NCBI RefSeq assembly: GCF_014201145.1
Contig: NZ_JACHDP010000001.1
Coordinates: 3,844,001 to 3,908,000 of the forward strand
Direction: 5' to 3'
DNA: 64,000 bases
Origin: Micromonospora parathelypteridis
GTDB taxonomy: Bacteria; Actinomycetota; Actinomycetes; Mycobacteriales; Micromonosporaceae
In this document: positions 47,101-55,234 of the stretch, piece after piece
How the letters are laid out: the number at the start of each line of letters is the position of its first letter
Position numbering within the stretch: position 1 is the stretch's first letter
Notes under the pieces: generated by a model
Databases searched by the model: none
What the model saw: only the letters and a program-made list of their open reading frames with translations
What the model was told of the DNA's origin: nothing
Position numbers and translations under genes: made by a program

Positions 47101-47886
47101 GTGGCGAACAAGGACACGTTGGAGGAGCAGTTCCGCGAGTTCGTCGCGGCCCGCTCCGCCGCGCTCCTACGCACCGCTTATCTGCTCACCGGGGACTGGG
47201 CCACGGCCGAGGATCTGCTCCAGACGGCGCTGACCAAGACCTACCTCGCGTGGAAGCGGCTCGGCGGGATCGAGGCCGTCGAGCCGTACGCCCGGCGTGT
47301 GATGGTCAACACGTCGACGAGTTGGTGGCGGCGACGCTGGCACGGTGAACGCCCCACCGAGGTGCTGCCCGAGCGGGCCGGTGTCGACGAGATCGAGCAG
47401 CAACTTGACCGTGACCTGCTCTGGCGGCACCTCAGGGAGTTGCCGCACCGGCAGCGGGCGGTGTTGGTGCTGCGCTACTACGAGGACATGTCCGAGGCGC
47501 AGACCGCCGCGATGCTGGACATTTCACCGGGCACGGTGAAGAGCCAGGCGTCCCGAGCGCTGGCCACGCTGCGCCGGAGGATGGGCGCCGACGCGCCGGA
47601 CCTGGCCACCGCGGCCGGCGCTGCCGATCGGTCGGTCGCTGCCGGCGCTGCCGGCCAATCGGTCGGAGCCGGCGCTGCCCGACCTGGCGGCTCGGGCGCC
47701 CCGGCCGGACCGGCCCCGGCCACCGGTGGTGCCGCGACACTCAGACCACGGCAGGCGGCTGGCCGGCCCGTGCCCCGCTCGGGCACTCCCCGTCCGGCCG
47801 CGCCGCGGCCGATCGGCCCGCAGGTCGTGCTGCCCACCGCCCCGGCGGCCGTGCCCGTCGGCACGGGCTCCGGTGAGCAACAGTGA
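47101..47886 (+). CDS. SigE-family ECF sigma factor with Ala/Pro-rich tail
   Basis: At 261 residues, the first 165 form a SigE-family ECF sigma factor: LLRTAYLLTGDWATAEDLLQTALTK at about 22-46, YARRVMVNTSTSWWRRRWHGERP, and LRYYEDMSEAQTAAMLDISPGTVKSQASRAL at about 122-152. The remaining 95 residues are a low-complexity Ala/Gly/Pro tail with repeated AAGAA units, unusual for the family. GGAGG lies 5-9 nt before GTG 47101. The downstream membrane partner overlaps by 4 bases. Confidence 0.88.
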   Translation: MANKDTLEEQFREFVAARSAALLRTAYLLTGDWATAEDLLQTALTKTYLAWKRLGGIEAVEPYARRVMVNTSTSWWRRRWHGERPTEVLPERAGVDEIEQQLDRDLLWRHLRELPHRQRAVLVLRYYEDMSEAQTAAMLDISPGTVKSQASRALATLRRRMGADAPDLATAAGAADRSVAAGAAGQSVGAGAARPGGSGAPAGPAPATGGAATLRPRQAAGRPVPRSGTPRPAAPRPIGPQVVLPTAPAAVPVGTGSGEQQ

Positions 47887-49145
47887 GCGGATTCCCAGGC
47901 CAGCCCGACAACCTGACGGACGGCCCTCGGCGTTCATATCAGGTGCGGCCTGACGAGCTCGAAGGTGCGGTGCGGGAGACCCTCTCGCGCCAGGTCGCCG
48001 TTGCCCGTCCGCTGGGCGTCGACCCGGCGGGCCAGGCCATTCGCCGGGCGAACCGGATCCGGCGTCGGCGCACCGCGGCCGGCCTCGCCCTCGCGGGGGT
48101 CGTCACCGTGCTGCTCAGCGCCGGCATGGCCCAGCTCGGTGCGGAGACCGGGCGGGACGGGGCACCCATCGTGGTGATCGGTGACCCGGACCCGTCCATC
48201 CGGCCGATCCCGACGGCCAGCGTCCCTGGCATCGAACCCTCGCCTGGAACGCCCGCGGCCCAGCTCACGAGCGAAACGTTGGTCAGCGCCGACGGACGGC
48301 GGCTGGTGCTGTCCGACGTCGGGCCGGCCGAACGCGCCCAACTCCTGCCCGACGGCGACGGTTGGCTGGTGGTCAGCACACCTTCCACCGCCGGTCGCTC
48401 CCTCTGGGTCGTGCAGAACGACGGCCTGGTGCAGGTGCTGCTGGCCGGGGCGGGCCCGATCGTCCTGGCACCAGACAGCCGCCAGGTCGCCTGGCGCGAC
48501 GGCAGCGATCTGCTGGTGGCAGGGGTGGTCGGCACCCAGCTCATCGGGGCGGCCCGCACCCCGGCGCCCGCAGACGCGGAACCCGTCCGCTTCGTCGGTG
48601 ACAGCGTGTTGGTCCGACCCGACCCGGCCACCGCCGGTCACACGCTCTGGCAGCCCGCTGCCGGGCAGGCGATGACCAAGGCCGTCGACCGGCAGAGCCT
48701 TAACGTCTACGGGAGGCTGCCCGACGGCCGGCTCGTCGGCCAGATCGCCACGACCGGCCCGGACAAGACCTGCCTGGCCGTGCTCGACCCGACCCACCTG
48801 AGTCCGACACAGACCGGCTGCGGCCCGGACCTCAGCCAGGACGGAGTCGGCGGGATCTCGGCCGACGGCCGGTGGCTGCTGGTGAACGGGCGGTTGGGCA
48901 AGGCCAACCGGGCACTGCTGGTCGACCTGTGGCTGCTCGGGCCGAGTACGACCGCCGTTTCGGCCGGGCCGCCGATGACTGGCTCGGTCGTCTGGAGCGA
49001 CGAGTCCCACGCCTCCTACCTCGACGGCGCCGCCAACCTGGTCCGCGTCGACGTCGGCCGGGTGCGGGCGGGAAAGCCCGCCAGCCCCGCTCCGGTGCCC
49101 GGTGTGCCAGCCGGCGACCGGCCAGTCCTGGTGACCGGCTTCTGA
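47883..49145 (+). CDS. Membrane protein with beta-propeller-like outer domain, anti-sigma-like partner
   Basis: The 420-residue protein has a cytoplasmic N-terminus (about 1-65), a basic RRANRIRRRR run, one span at about 66-84, and an outer domain of repeated blade-like segments (LLPDGDGWLVVS, LAPDSRQVAWRDGSDLLVAG, ISADGRWLLVNG, VVWSDESHASYLDGAANLV). Overlapping a SigE-family sigma gene by 4 bases, it is the likely membrane sensor or regulator, of the same general plan as 21321-22721 though the two are not close in sequence. Confidence 0.7.
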   Translation: MSGFPGQPDNLTDGPRRSYQVRPDELEGAVRETLSRQVAVARPLGVDPAGQAIRRANRIRRRRTAAGLALAGVVTVLLSAGMAQLGAETGRDGAPIVVIGDPDPSIRPIPTASVPGIEPSPGTPAAQLTSETLVSADGRRLVLSDVGPAERAQLLPDGDGWLVVSTPSTAGRSLWVVQNDGLVQVLLAGAGPIVLAPDSRQVAWRDGSDLLVAGVVGTQLIGAARTPAPADAEPVRFVGDSVLVRPDPATAGHTLWQPAAGQAMTKAVDRQSLNVYGRLPDGRLVGQIATTGPDKTCLAVLDPTHLSPTQTGCGPDLSQDGVGGISADGRWLLVNGRLGKANRALLVDLWLLGPSTTAVSAGPPMTGSVVWSDESHASYLDGAANLVRVDVGRVRAGKPASPAPVPGVPAGDRPVLVTGF

Positions 49146-49194
49146 CCCACGAGGTCAAACTGACCTCCGTGAGCCGGGCTCGGATGTCGCTCGG

Positions 49195-49200
49195 TAGCGT
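49195..49200 (+). promoter_or_regulatory. Leaderless -10 element of the PHP gene
   Basis: TAGCGT lies 6 nt before GTG 49207. No ribosome site is present there, so the message is probably leaderless. Confidence 0.5.
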
Positions 49201-49206
49201 CGGGCG

Positions 49207-50079
49207 GTGACCTCGCGTACCGGCTCCGCCCCGCGGATCGACCTGCACACCCACTCGACGGCCAGCGACGGCACGCTGAGCCCCACCGAGTTGGTTCGCG
49301 CTGCCTCCAAGGCTGGGTTGGACGTGCTCGCGATCACCGACCACGACACCACCGCCGGCTGGGGGCCGGCCGTGGACGCGCTGCCGCCGGGGCTACGCCT
49401 GATCCGGGGCGCCGAATTGTCCTGTCGCTGGTCCGGAACGCAGCCGGCGGTGCCGCTGCACCTGCTGGCGTACCTGTTCGACCCGGACCACCCGGACCTG
49501 GTTGCCGAGCTGGCACGGGTGCGGGCCGCCCGCGAAGAACGCGGCGAACGGATCGTCGCGTTGCTGCGCGCCGACGGCATCGACGTGAGCTGGCCGGACA
49601 TCCTGGCTGGTGCCGGCGGCGGCACCGTGGGCCGCCCGCACATCGCGCAGGCGCTGATCCGGGTCGGCCTGGTCGGCAGCACCCGGGAGGCGTTCGGCCC
49701 GGACTGGCTGGGCGAGCGGTACCGGCTGCCCAAGGACGACATCGACGTGTTCCGGGCGATCCGACTGGTCCGGGCGGCCGGCGGCGTGCCGGTCTTCGCC
49801 CATCCCCGGGCCACCCGGCGCGGCCGGGTGGTGCCCGACGAGCTGATCGCCGAGCTTGCCGCCGCCGGACTGGCCGGGCTGGAGGCCGACCACGAGGACC
49901 ACAGCCCGGCTGAGCGGGAGCACGTACGGGGGCTCGCCGCCGAGTGGGGCCTGTTCGTCACCGGCTCCTCGGACTTCCACGGCACCCACAAGACCGTCCA
50001 GCTCGGAGATTTCAGCACCAGCGTCGAGGCGTACGAGCGGATCGTCGCCGAAGGGGTGACCGAGGTCGCTTCCGGCTGA
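49207..50079 (+). CDS. PHP-domain phosphoesterase (YciV/RNase AM type)
   Basis: The 290-residue protein has the metal-binding PHP motifs: DLHTHSTASDG at 12-22, ITDHDT at about 43-48, GAELSC with its Glu at about 68-73, GRPHIAQAL, FAHPRA at about 197-202 and the C-terminal GSSDFHG at about 256-262. PHP proteins of this type (YciV, RNase AM) hydrolyse short oligonucleotides or 3',5'-bisphosphates. The next gene, marC, has its own leaderless start 40 bp downstream. Confidence 0.88.
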   Translation: MTSRTGSAPRIDLHTHSTASDGTLSPTELVRAASKAGLDVLAITDHDTTAGWGPAVDALPPGLRLIRGAELSCRWSGTQPAVPLHLLAYLFDPDHPDLVAELARVRAAREERGERIVALLRADGIDVSWPDILAGAGGGTVGRPHIAQALIRVGLVGSTREAFGPDWLGERYRLPKDDIDVFRAIRLVRAAGGVPVFAHPRATRRGRVVPDELIAELAAAGLAGLEADHEDHSPAEREHVRGLAAEWGLFVTGSSDFHGTHKTVQLGDFSTSVEAYERIVAEGVTEVASG

Positions 50080-50107
50080 TCTCAGTTTCGCCTGATGGCG
50101 GCGCGGA

Positions 50108-50113
50108 TAGGTT
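50108..50113 (+). promoter_or_regulatory. Leaderless -10 element of the marC gene
   Basis: TAGGTT lies 6 nt before GTG 50120 without a ribosome site, which supports both the start and a leaderless message. Confidence 0.45.
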
Positions 50114-50119
50114 GATCAC

Positions 50120-50734
50120 GTGGATCTGAAGCTGTTCGGCGAGGTTTTCGTGACCCTGCTGGTGATCACTGACCCGCCGGGCATGGTGCCGATCTTCCTG
50201 GCGTTGACCGGCCCGCTGCCCGCCCGCGACCGCAATCGCGCGGCCTGGCAGGCCGTCGCGCTGGCGTTGGGCGTGATCGTGGTCTTCGCGGTGGCGGGGC
50301 AGACCCTGCTGGACTACCTGCACGTGGACCTGCCGGCGTTGCAGGCGGCCGGTGGGCTGCTGCTCGTCCTCGTCGCCCTGGAGCTGCTCACCGGCAAGAC
50401 CGACGGCCCGAGCCCGGACGCCACCTCGAACATCGCGCTGGTGCCGCTGGGCACGCCGCTGCTGGCCGGACCGGGCGCCATCGTGGCGACCATGCTCTTC
50501 GTTCAGCAGGCCGACGGGTTGGGCGACTACACCGCCATCGCCGTGGCGATCCTCGCCGTGATGCTCGCGGTCTGGATCGTCCTCCGCTTCTCCGGCGGCA
50601 TCGTGAAGATCCTGCGCCCCGGCGGGATCGAGGTGCTCACCCGGATCGCCGGCCTGCTGCTGGCCGCGATCGCCGTGCAGCTCATCGCCGACGCGGTGTT
50701 CGCCTTCGTCACGCAGTACGTGAACATGACCTGA
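50120..50734 (+). CDS. MarC family integral membrane protein (UPF0056)
   Basis: At 204 residues with six predicted spans, it fits the MarC family: FVTLLVITDPPGMVPIFLALTGPL at about 10-33 is the first-span signature, PLLAGPGAIVATMLF at about 113-127 the repeat-two counterpart (PxxxGPG). Despite its name, the family is no longer thought to cause multiple antibiotic resistance; its substrate is unknown. It lies between the PHP and RecB-like genes in one direction. Confidence 0.88.
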   Translation: MDLKLFGEVFVTLLVITDPPGMVPIFLALTGPLPARDRNRAAWQAVALALGVIVVFAVAGQTLLDYLHVDLPALQAAGGLLLVLVALELLTGKTDGPSPDATSNIALVPLGTPLLAGPGAIVATMLFVQQADGLGDYTAIAVAILAVMLAVWIVLRFSGGIVKILRPGGIEVLTRIAGLLLAAIAVQLIADAVFAFVTQYVNMT

Positions 50735-50778
50735 CCGGCGCACCGACGATGTCGGGGGCGGATGGCAGGATCGCAGGC

Positions 50779-51699
50779 GTGCGACGATCCTCCTCAGCGG
50801 GACGGCCGGCGGCCGGTGGCCGGGCCCCCCAACAGCGCGCCGGCGACGCCGAGCAGCTCGGCTTCGAGGGCATGCCGGAGCGCCTGTTCGTTTGCACACC
50901 GAGCAAGCTCGGCGCGTTTGCGGACTGCCCACGCCGCTACCGCTACTCCTACGTCGACCGGCCCACCCCGCCAAAGGGCCCGCCGTGGGCGCACAACTCG
51001 CTCGGTGCCAGCGTGCACACCGCCCTGAAAAACTGGTACGCGTTGCCCGCCGACCGGCGCCGCCCCGAGGCGTTGGCCACCTTGCTCAAGGCCACCTGGG
51101 TCCGCGAGGGTTACCGCGACGGCGAGCAGGAGCGGGCCGCCTACCGGAGAGCGTTGGGCTGGCTGGAGGCGTACGTCGAGACGCTGGAGCCGGACGCCGA
51201 CCCGCTCGGAGTGGAGCGGGTGGTGGCGGTCAAGACCGCCGTGCTGGCGTTCAACGGCCGAGCCGACCGGATCGATTCCCGGCCCGGGCCGGAAGGGCCG
51301 GAGCTGGTCATCGTCGACTACAAGACCGGCCGCACCGGGCTGGACACGGACGACGCCCGAGGTTCGCAGGCGTTGGCGCTCTACGCGTATGCGGCCGAGC
51401 GGGTGTTCCGCCGACCGTGCCGTCGGGTGGAGCTGCACCACCTGCCGACCGGCACGGTCGCCGGTCACGACCACACCGTCGAGTCGCTGGCCCGGCAGTT
51501 GACCCGCGCGGAGGAGACGGCCCGCGACATCATGGCCGCCGAACGGGCGGTCGCGGACGGCGCCGACGCGGACGAGGCGTTTCCGGTGACACCCGGCCCG
51601 CGCTGCGGCTGGTGCGACTTCCGGCGGCACTGCCCGACCGGCGCGCAGGTGCCGGGCAAGGAGCCGTGGGCGGCCATGGACCGGCCAGCCGACGGTTGA
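50779..51699 (+). CDS. RecB/Cas4-like PD-(D/E)XK nuclease with Fe-S cysteines
   Basis: The 306-residue protein is a RecB-family nuclease domain: the N-terminal Cys in FADCPRRYRYSYV at about 49-61, GRADRID at about 155-161, LVIVDYKTGR at about 171-180 (the D-x-K core), QALALYAY, and a C-terminal C-x2-C-x5-C (CGWCDFRRHC at about 276-285). The four cysteines probably hold a 4Fe-4S cluster, as in AddB and Cas4. No CRISPR or helicase genes adjoin. CAGGAT (50766-50771) lies 7 nt before GTG 50779. Confidence 0.85.
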   Translation: MRRSSSAGRPAAGGRAPQQRAGDAEQLGFEGMPERLFVCTPSKLGAFADCPRRYRYSYVDRPTPPKGPPWAHNSLGASVHTALKNWYALPADRRRPEALATLLKATWVREGYRDGEQERAAYRRALGWLEAYVETLEPDADPLGVERVVAVKTAVLAFNGRADRIDSRPGPEGPELVIVDYKTGRTGLDTDDARGSQALALYAYAAERVFRRPCRRVELHHLPTGTVAGHDHTVESLARQLTRAEETARDIMAAERAVADGADADEAFPVTPGPRCGWCDFRRHCPTGAQVPGKEPWAAMDRPADG

Positions 51700-51719
51700 C
51701 ACTGGGCGGATGGGGCAGG

Positions 51720-52583
51720 TCAGCCGGCCAGCGGGGCAGCGGTGCGGCGGGCGGCCCGTTCCTTGGCAGCCTGCATCAGCGGCCCCTCCAGGTAGCGACG
51801 GGGGACGGCAGCGAACGCGAGCCGCAGTGCGCGCACGGTCAGATCCGCCGACAGGGCGGTGCTGGGTAGGCCGAGCCCGCCGTACATGCGGCGCGCCCAG
51901 GCCGGCAGCAGTGCGAGCGCGGTGCCGGCGATCCCCAGGTAAGCCCAGCGCGGCGGGCCGAGCGTGAGCCCCAACCGGACCGGCAGGCTGAGCTTCCACG
52001 GCAGCGGCGGGGCAGTGAGGAAGAACGCCGTCTCGGCGGCCTCCCGGGTCATCCGCAACTGTGGTCGTACGTCGCGGTAGTACTCCGCGACCTCGGCCGC
52101 GCTGCCCGGGACGGTGGACGGGTCCAGGCCGACCAGAGCGGCGGAACGCCGCTGCTCGGTGTAGTAGCCGTCCACCTCGTCGTCGGTGAGCGGCAGCCCA
52201 GCACGGCGAGCCGTGCTGAGGAACGACTCGACCTCGGTGACGTGCACCCACCGCAGCAGGTCCGGATCGTCGATCCGGAACTCGACGCCGGTCGCGGGAT
52301 CGGTGGCCCGCAGTCGGGCGTGCAACCGGCGCAGCCGGGACCCGGCGGCCTCCGCCTCGGCGGTGGTCCCGTAGACGGTGGTCGCGACGTAGGTGGCGGT
52401 GCGGACCAGGCGACCCCAGGCGTCGGTGCGGTAGTTGCTGTTCTGCGCGACCCCGGCCATCGCCAGGGGGTGCAACGCCTGGAGGTAGAGCGAGCGCAGG
52501 CCCGCGACGATCAGGATCGGCTCCTCGTGCACCTTCCACGTGACCGAACCCGGACCGAAGAGGCCGAGGTCATCGGAGTCCAC
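51720..52583 (-). CDS. MpaB/DUF2236-like oxygenase
   Basis: This 287-residue protein belongs to the DUF2236/MpaB group of b-type haem oxygenases (latex-clearing protein and mycophenolate MpaB relatives): VHEEPILIVAGLRSLYLQALHPLAMAGVAQNSNY at about 18-50 gives the domain start, with LRWVHVTEVESFL at about 107-119 and DEVDGYYTEQRR. The histidine in LHPLAMAGV is a candidate haem ligand. The substrate is unknown. CACTCT lies 6 nt before GTG 52583. It converges on the RecB-like gene. Confidence 0.85.
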   Translation of the reverse strand: MDSDDLGLFGPGSVTWKVHEEPILIVAGLRSLYLQALHPLAMAGVAQNSNYRTDAWGRLVRTATYVATTVYGTTAEAEAAGSRLRRLHARLRATDPATGVEFRIDDPDLLRWVHVTEVESFLSTARRAGLPLTDDEVDGYYTEQRRSAALVGLDPSTVPGSAAEVAEYYRDVRPQLRMTREAAETAFFLTAPPLPWKLSLPVRLGLTLGPPRWAYLGIAGTALALLPAWARRMYGGLGLPSTALSADLTVRALRLAFAAVPRRYLEGPLMQAAKERAARRTAAPLAG

Positions 52584-52642
52584 TGCCCAAGAGTGCCACG
52601 CGGGGGCCGGCCTCGTCGGACACGTGCCGCCTGTGCCGCCGG

Positions 52643-53071
52643 TCAGACGTCGGCGAGGCGGCGGGCCCGGCAGCCTGGGCAGAGGCCCCAGAAGGTCACT
52701 TCCGCCTCGTCCACCTCGAACCCGTGCGCGACGTTCGGCTCAAGGCACGGCGCGTTGCCCACCGCGCAGTCGATGTCGGCGATCTCGCCGCAGCCCCGGC
52801 AGACCACGTGGTGGTGGTTGTCGCCCACGCGCGCCTCGTAGCGGGCGGGACCGCCGGCCGGCTCGATCCGGCGGGACAGCCCGGCCCGGGACAGCGCACC
52901 GAGCACGTCGTAGACCGCCTGGGTGGAGACCGAGTCGAGGCGTTCGCGGACCCGCCGGGTGATCTCGTCGACCTCCAGGTGGCCGCCGCCGGCCAGCACG
53001 TCGAGCACCGCGAGGCGTGGCCGCGTGACACGCAGGCCCTTCGATCGCAGCAGCTCCTCGGCAGCGGACAT
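52643..53071 (-). CDS. Fur family transcriptional regulator
   Basis: The 142-residue protein has an N-terminal winged helix (LRVTRPRLAVLDVLAGGGHLEVDEI at about 13-37, VSTQAVYDVLGALSRAGL) and a C-terminal metal domain with HHHVVCRGCGEIADID (CxxC) and a second CPGCRARR, the two structural zinc pairs. It resembles FurA/CatR types that sense iron or peroxide; FurA usually precedes katG, absent here. The MpaB-like oxygenase gene is 59 bp downstream in the same direction. Confidence 0.9.
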   Translation of the reverse strand: MSAAEELLRSKGLRVTRPRLAVLDVLAGGGHLEVDEITRRVRERLDSVSTQAVYDVLGALSRAGLSRRIEPAGGPARYEARVGDNHHHVVCRGCGEIADIDCAVGNAPCLEPNVAHGFEVDEAEVTFWGLCPGCRARRLADV

Positions 53072-53273
53072 TCGCCAATGACAGCACGCGCGACCAGCAT
53101 CGACAACCGTCGCCCGGTCCGGGTGGCCACCGACACAGCCGGAAGGATCCGAGGCGCGGCCCGCGATGGTGAACCTGATCGAGGCGGCGCGCGTGTCTCC
53201 GGTCGAGAGCCTGGGGACGGTCGGAGGACCGTACGCTGACCATCCCCTGACCATGATCGACCTGGAGGGTTCG

Positions 53274-53756
53274 ATGTTCGAGGAGATCCTGGGTCTACCG
53301 GTACACGTCCTGGTGGTCCACGCGGTTGTCGTGTTCGTGCCGCTGTTGGCGGTGCTGGCCATCGCGTACGTGGGGCTGCCGCGGTGGCGGCACCGGCTGG
53401 ACTGGGCCCTGGGCCTCCTCGCCGTGGCCGCGCCGGTGACCGCCTTCGTGGCCGTCAAGTCGGGTGAGGCGTTCACCGACGCGCTGGTCGCCCGGGGCTT
53501 CCAGGGGCAGATCCTCGACCAGATCTTCGAGCACTCCCGCTACGGCGACATCCTGTTCCGCATCGTGGTGCCGCTCGGGATCGTGGCCATCCTGCTGTTG
53601 GTGATCACCAGTGGTCACCCCCGGGTGCCGCGGCTGCCGGCGCTGGTCACTCCCGTGCTGGCGGTGGCGGCCGTGGCGCTGTCCATCGCCGCCCTGGTCT
53701 ACGTCTACTTGACCGGCCACACCGGCGCCGAGGCCGTCTGGGGCACCACGCTCTGA
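53274..53756 (+). CDS. DUF2231 membrane protein
   Basis: The 160-residue protein has four spans and the opening GLPVHVLVVHAVVVFVPLLAVLAIAY at about 7-32, characteristic of DUF2231. The paired His and HSRYGDILFRIVVP later are typical of its core. Function is unknown; some homologues resemble cytochrome b561-like folds. ATG 53274 with GGAGG 6-11 nt before it is preferred over ATG 53253. Confidence 0.85.
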   Translation: MFEEILGLPVHVLVVHAVVVFVPLLAVLAIAYVGLPRWRHRLDWALGLLAVAAPVTAFVAVKSGEAFTDALVARGFQGQILDQIFEHSRYGDILFRIVVPLGIVAILLLVITSGHPRVPRLPALVTPVLAVAAVALSIAALVYVYLTGHTGAEAVWGTTL

Positions 53757-53775
53757 CCTGCGGGCCCGTCGAGGG

Positions 53776-54108
53776 TCAGAAGATGATCCGCGAGCAGAGC
53801 AGGCAGACCACGACCACCAGCACCACGCCGGCCGCCGCGCCGAAGCCGTAGGTGACACGCTGCGAGCGCTGCTCAGCCACGTCCAGGTCGGCCATGTCCT
53901 GCGGCGGCAGCCGTCGCGGCGGTGCCGGCTGCAGGTGTACGGGTGGACGCCAACCGGTCGGCGGCGGCACGCTCGGCGGCGGACCGGCGTACCCGCTCGT
54001 GGGGGTGTTCGTGGGCGCGGCGGGGGGAAGGTCTGCCCCCGTGTCGTCACCGGTGCCGGGCCGTCGCCAGTAGTCGTCCGGGGTGCTGCCACCGCTGGGG
54101 GTCGTCAC
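53776..54108 (-). CDS. Tail-anchored hypothetical protein
   Basis: The 110-residue product has a Pro-rich disordered N-terminus (TPSGGSTPDDYWRRPGTG, later PPPSVPPPTGWRPPVHLQP) and one membrane span at the C-terminus (about 91-108, GAAAGVVLVVVVCLLCS) ending RIIF. I do not recognise the family. GTG 54108 is selected: TAGCGT lies 8 nt before it on the minus strand. An upstream GTG at 54165 would lengthen it by 19 residues. Confidence 0.6.
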   Translation of the reverse strand: MTTPSGGSTPDDYWRRPGTGDDTGADLPPAAPTNTPTSGYAGPPPSVPPPTGWRPPVHLQPAPPRRLPPQDMADLDVAEQRSQRVTYGFGAAAGVVLVVVVCLLCSRIIF

Positions 54109-54198
54109 GCCGTCCGACGCTACCAACGCGGTGGGCGGCCCGTTCGTTTCTGGCCGGCGTGCCACCGTCGGCGACCGGTCTGCTGCCGTCGGCTGCGC

Positions 54199-54204
54199 TA
54201 GTCT
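54199..54204 (+). promoter_or_regulatory. Leaderless -10 element before the 60-residue gene
   Basis: TAGTCT lies 8 nt before GTG 54213. The same hexamer stands 6 nt before galU at 58763-58768. Confidence 0.45.
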
Positions 54205-54212
54205 TGCCGCTC

Positions 54213-54395
54213 GTGAGCACCATGGACCCCGGTACGCAGGGCGCGCGCGGCGACGACGACCGCTCCGTCGACCTGAGCGAAGATTTCGTGGTGCTGCCCG
54301 AGCAGACCTCCGACGACACCGACCGTGGCTGGGGCGAGCGGACGGGTGGCAACGACGACTGGCTGCTCGCCGAACGCCCCCCGCACTGGGACTGA
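54213..54395 (+). CDS. Conserved 60-residue acidic protein
   Basis: GTG 54213 opens a 60-residue, strongly acidic frame: STMDPGTQGARGDDDRSVDL, FVVLPEQTSDDT, and a conserved ending DDWLLAERPPHWD. No membrane span or enzyme motif is present. The conserved tail with WLLAERPPHWD recurs in small hypothetical proteins of actinobacteria, which suggests a peptide that binds a partner. It is divergent from the tail-anchored gene, with 104 bp between the starts. Confidence 0.7.
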   Translation: MSTMDPGTQGARGDDDRSVDLSEDFVVLPEQTSDDTDRGWGERTGGNDDWLLAERPPHWD

Positions 54396-54453
54396 CGCCG
54401 ACGCTCCGGCCAGTTCGCCGCCGGGTGGTGCACCCGATGCTGAGGGCTCGCGT

Positions 54454-55017
54454 TCAGCCTCGGACGACGATGGCGAACCGGGTGCCTTCCGGAAGCCCGA
54501 CGGCGCGTTGCGCCTGGTCGGGGCGGAGCGCCAGATAGAGCGCCGAGGACCCGTCGGTCGCGCCGGCGCCCAGCACGTCCAACACCAGCGCCGCGGGAGC
54601 GAGCAACGTCGCCTCGGTGCCCGCCCCGTCCGGCGCGGCCGAGAGCAGGTCGACCCGGGCGCCGGGGCGGACCACCGCCAGCGTGGCCGGCTCGGCGAGC
54701 CGGACCGGCAACCCGACAGCGCCGCTCGGCAACGGCAGCGGATCCCTCGCGCCGCTGTCGGCGGTCGTGCCAGTTCCGGCGGTCGTGTCGCCGGTTGGCG
54801 AGGGCCCGGCTCCGTCGACCCGCCTGGTCGTGCCGCCCGCTCCGGCCGGCGCGTCGGAGGGAGCGGTGCTCGGCGGGCAGGCGGTCGGAGTGTGCAGAAC
54901 GGCAGCGGCCAGGCCGAGCAGCGTGGCGACCAAGCCGGCCCGGAGCAGGGTGCGCCCGCCGGGCAGGGTGAGTCGGCGCAACGGACGCAACGCCCGCGCC
55001 GAGTCTGGATCGCCCAT
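54454..55017 (-). CDS. SAF/RcpC-domain membrane protein
   Basis: At 187 residues it has an N-terminal span (about 23-41, LLRAGLVATLLGLAAAVLH), a Pro/Thr linker, and a C-terminal SAF-like domain with VGLPVRLAEPATLAVVRPGARVDLLSA at about 105-131, like CpaB/RcpC of Flp pili, which use SAF domains at the cell surface. No pilus genes are nearby, so a pilus link is unproven. GGAGG lies upstream of ATG 55017. The frame can extend to 55122 but loses the span context. Confidence 0.7.
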   Translation of the reverse strand: MGDPDSARALRPLRRLTLPGGRTLLRAGLVATLLGLAAAVLHTPTACPPSTAPSDAPAGAGGTTRRVDGAGPSPTGDTTAGTGTTADSGARDPLPLPSGAVGLPVRLAEPATLAVVRPGARVDLLSAAPDGAGTEATLLAPAALVLDVLGAGATDGSSALYLALRPDQAQRAVGLPEGTRFAIVVRG

Positions 55018-55206
55018 CGTCTCCGCCGCCTCCCGTCCACGGGTGTCGCAGCGACACCCGTGGCGGCAGGTTAGGCCGTTTTCGCCGGAGGCAGGCGGCC
55101 CTCGGACGGTGCCTGTGGACAACCGACTGGCCTGTGGATAACGCCCGCCGGTCGGCTCAACCTGCTACGGCACGTCGGTGACATCCGTGAACCCGGGTGG
55201 ATCGAG

Positions 55207-55228
55207 GCCCGACCCGAGGGGGTCGGGC
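55207..55228 (-). terminator. Terminator after the FmdB gene
   Basis: GCCCGACCC (55207-55215) and GGGTCGGGC (55220-55228) are a perfect 9-bp stem with loop GAGG, 6 bp beyond the stop of the FmdB-type gene. Confidence 0.65.
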
Positions 55229-55234
55229 GGCGGG

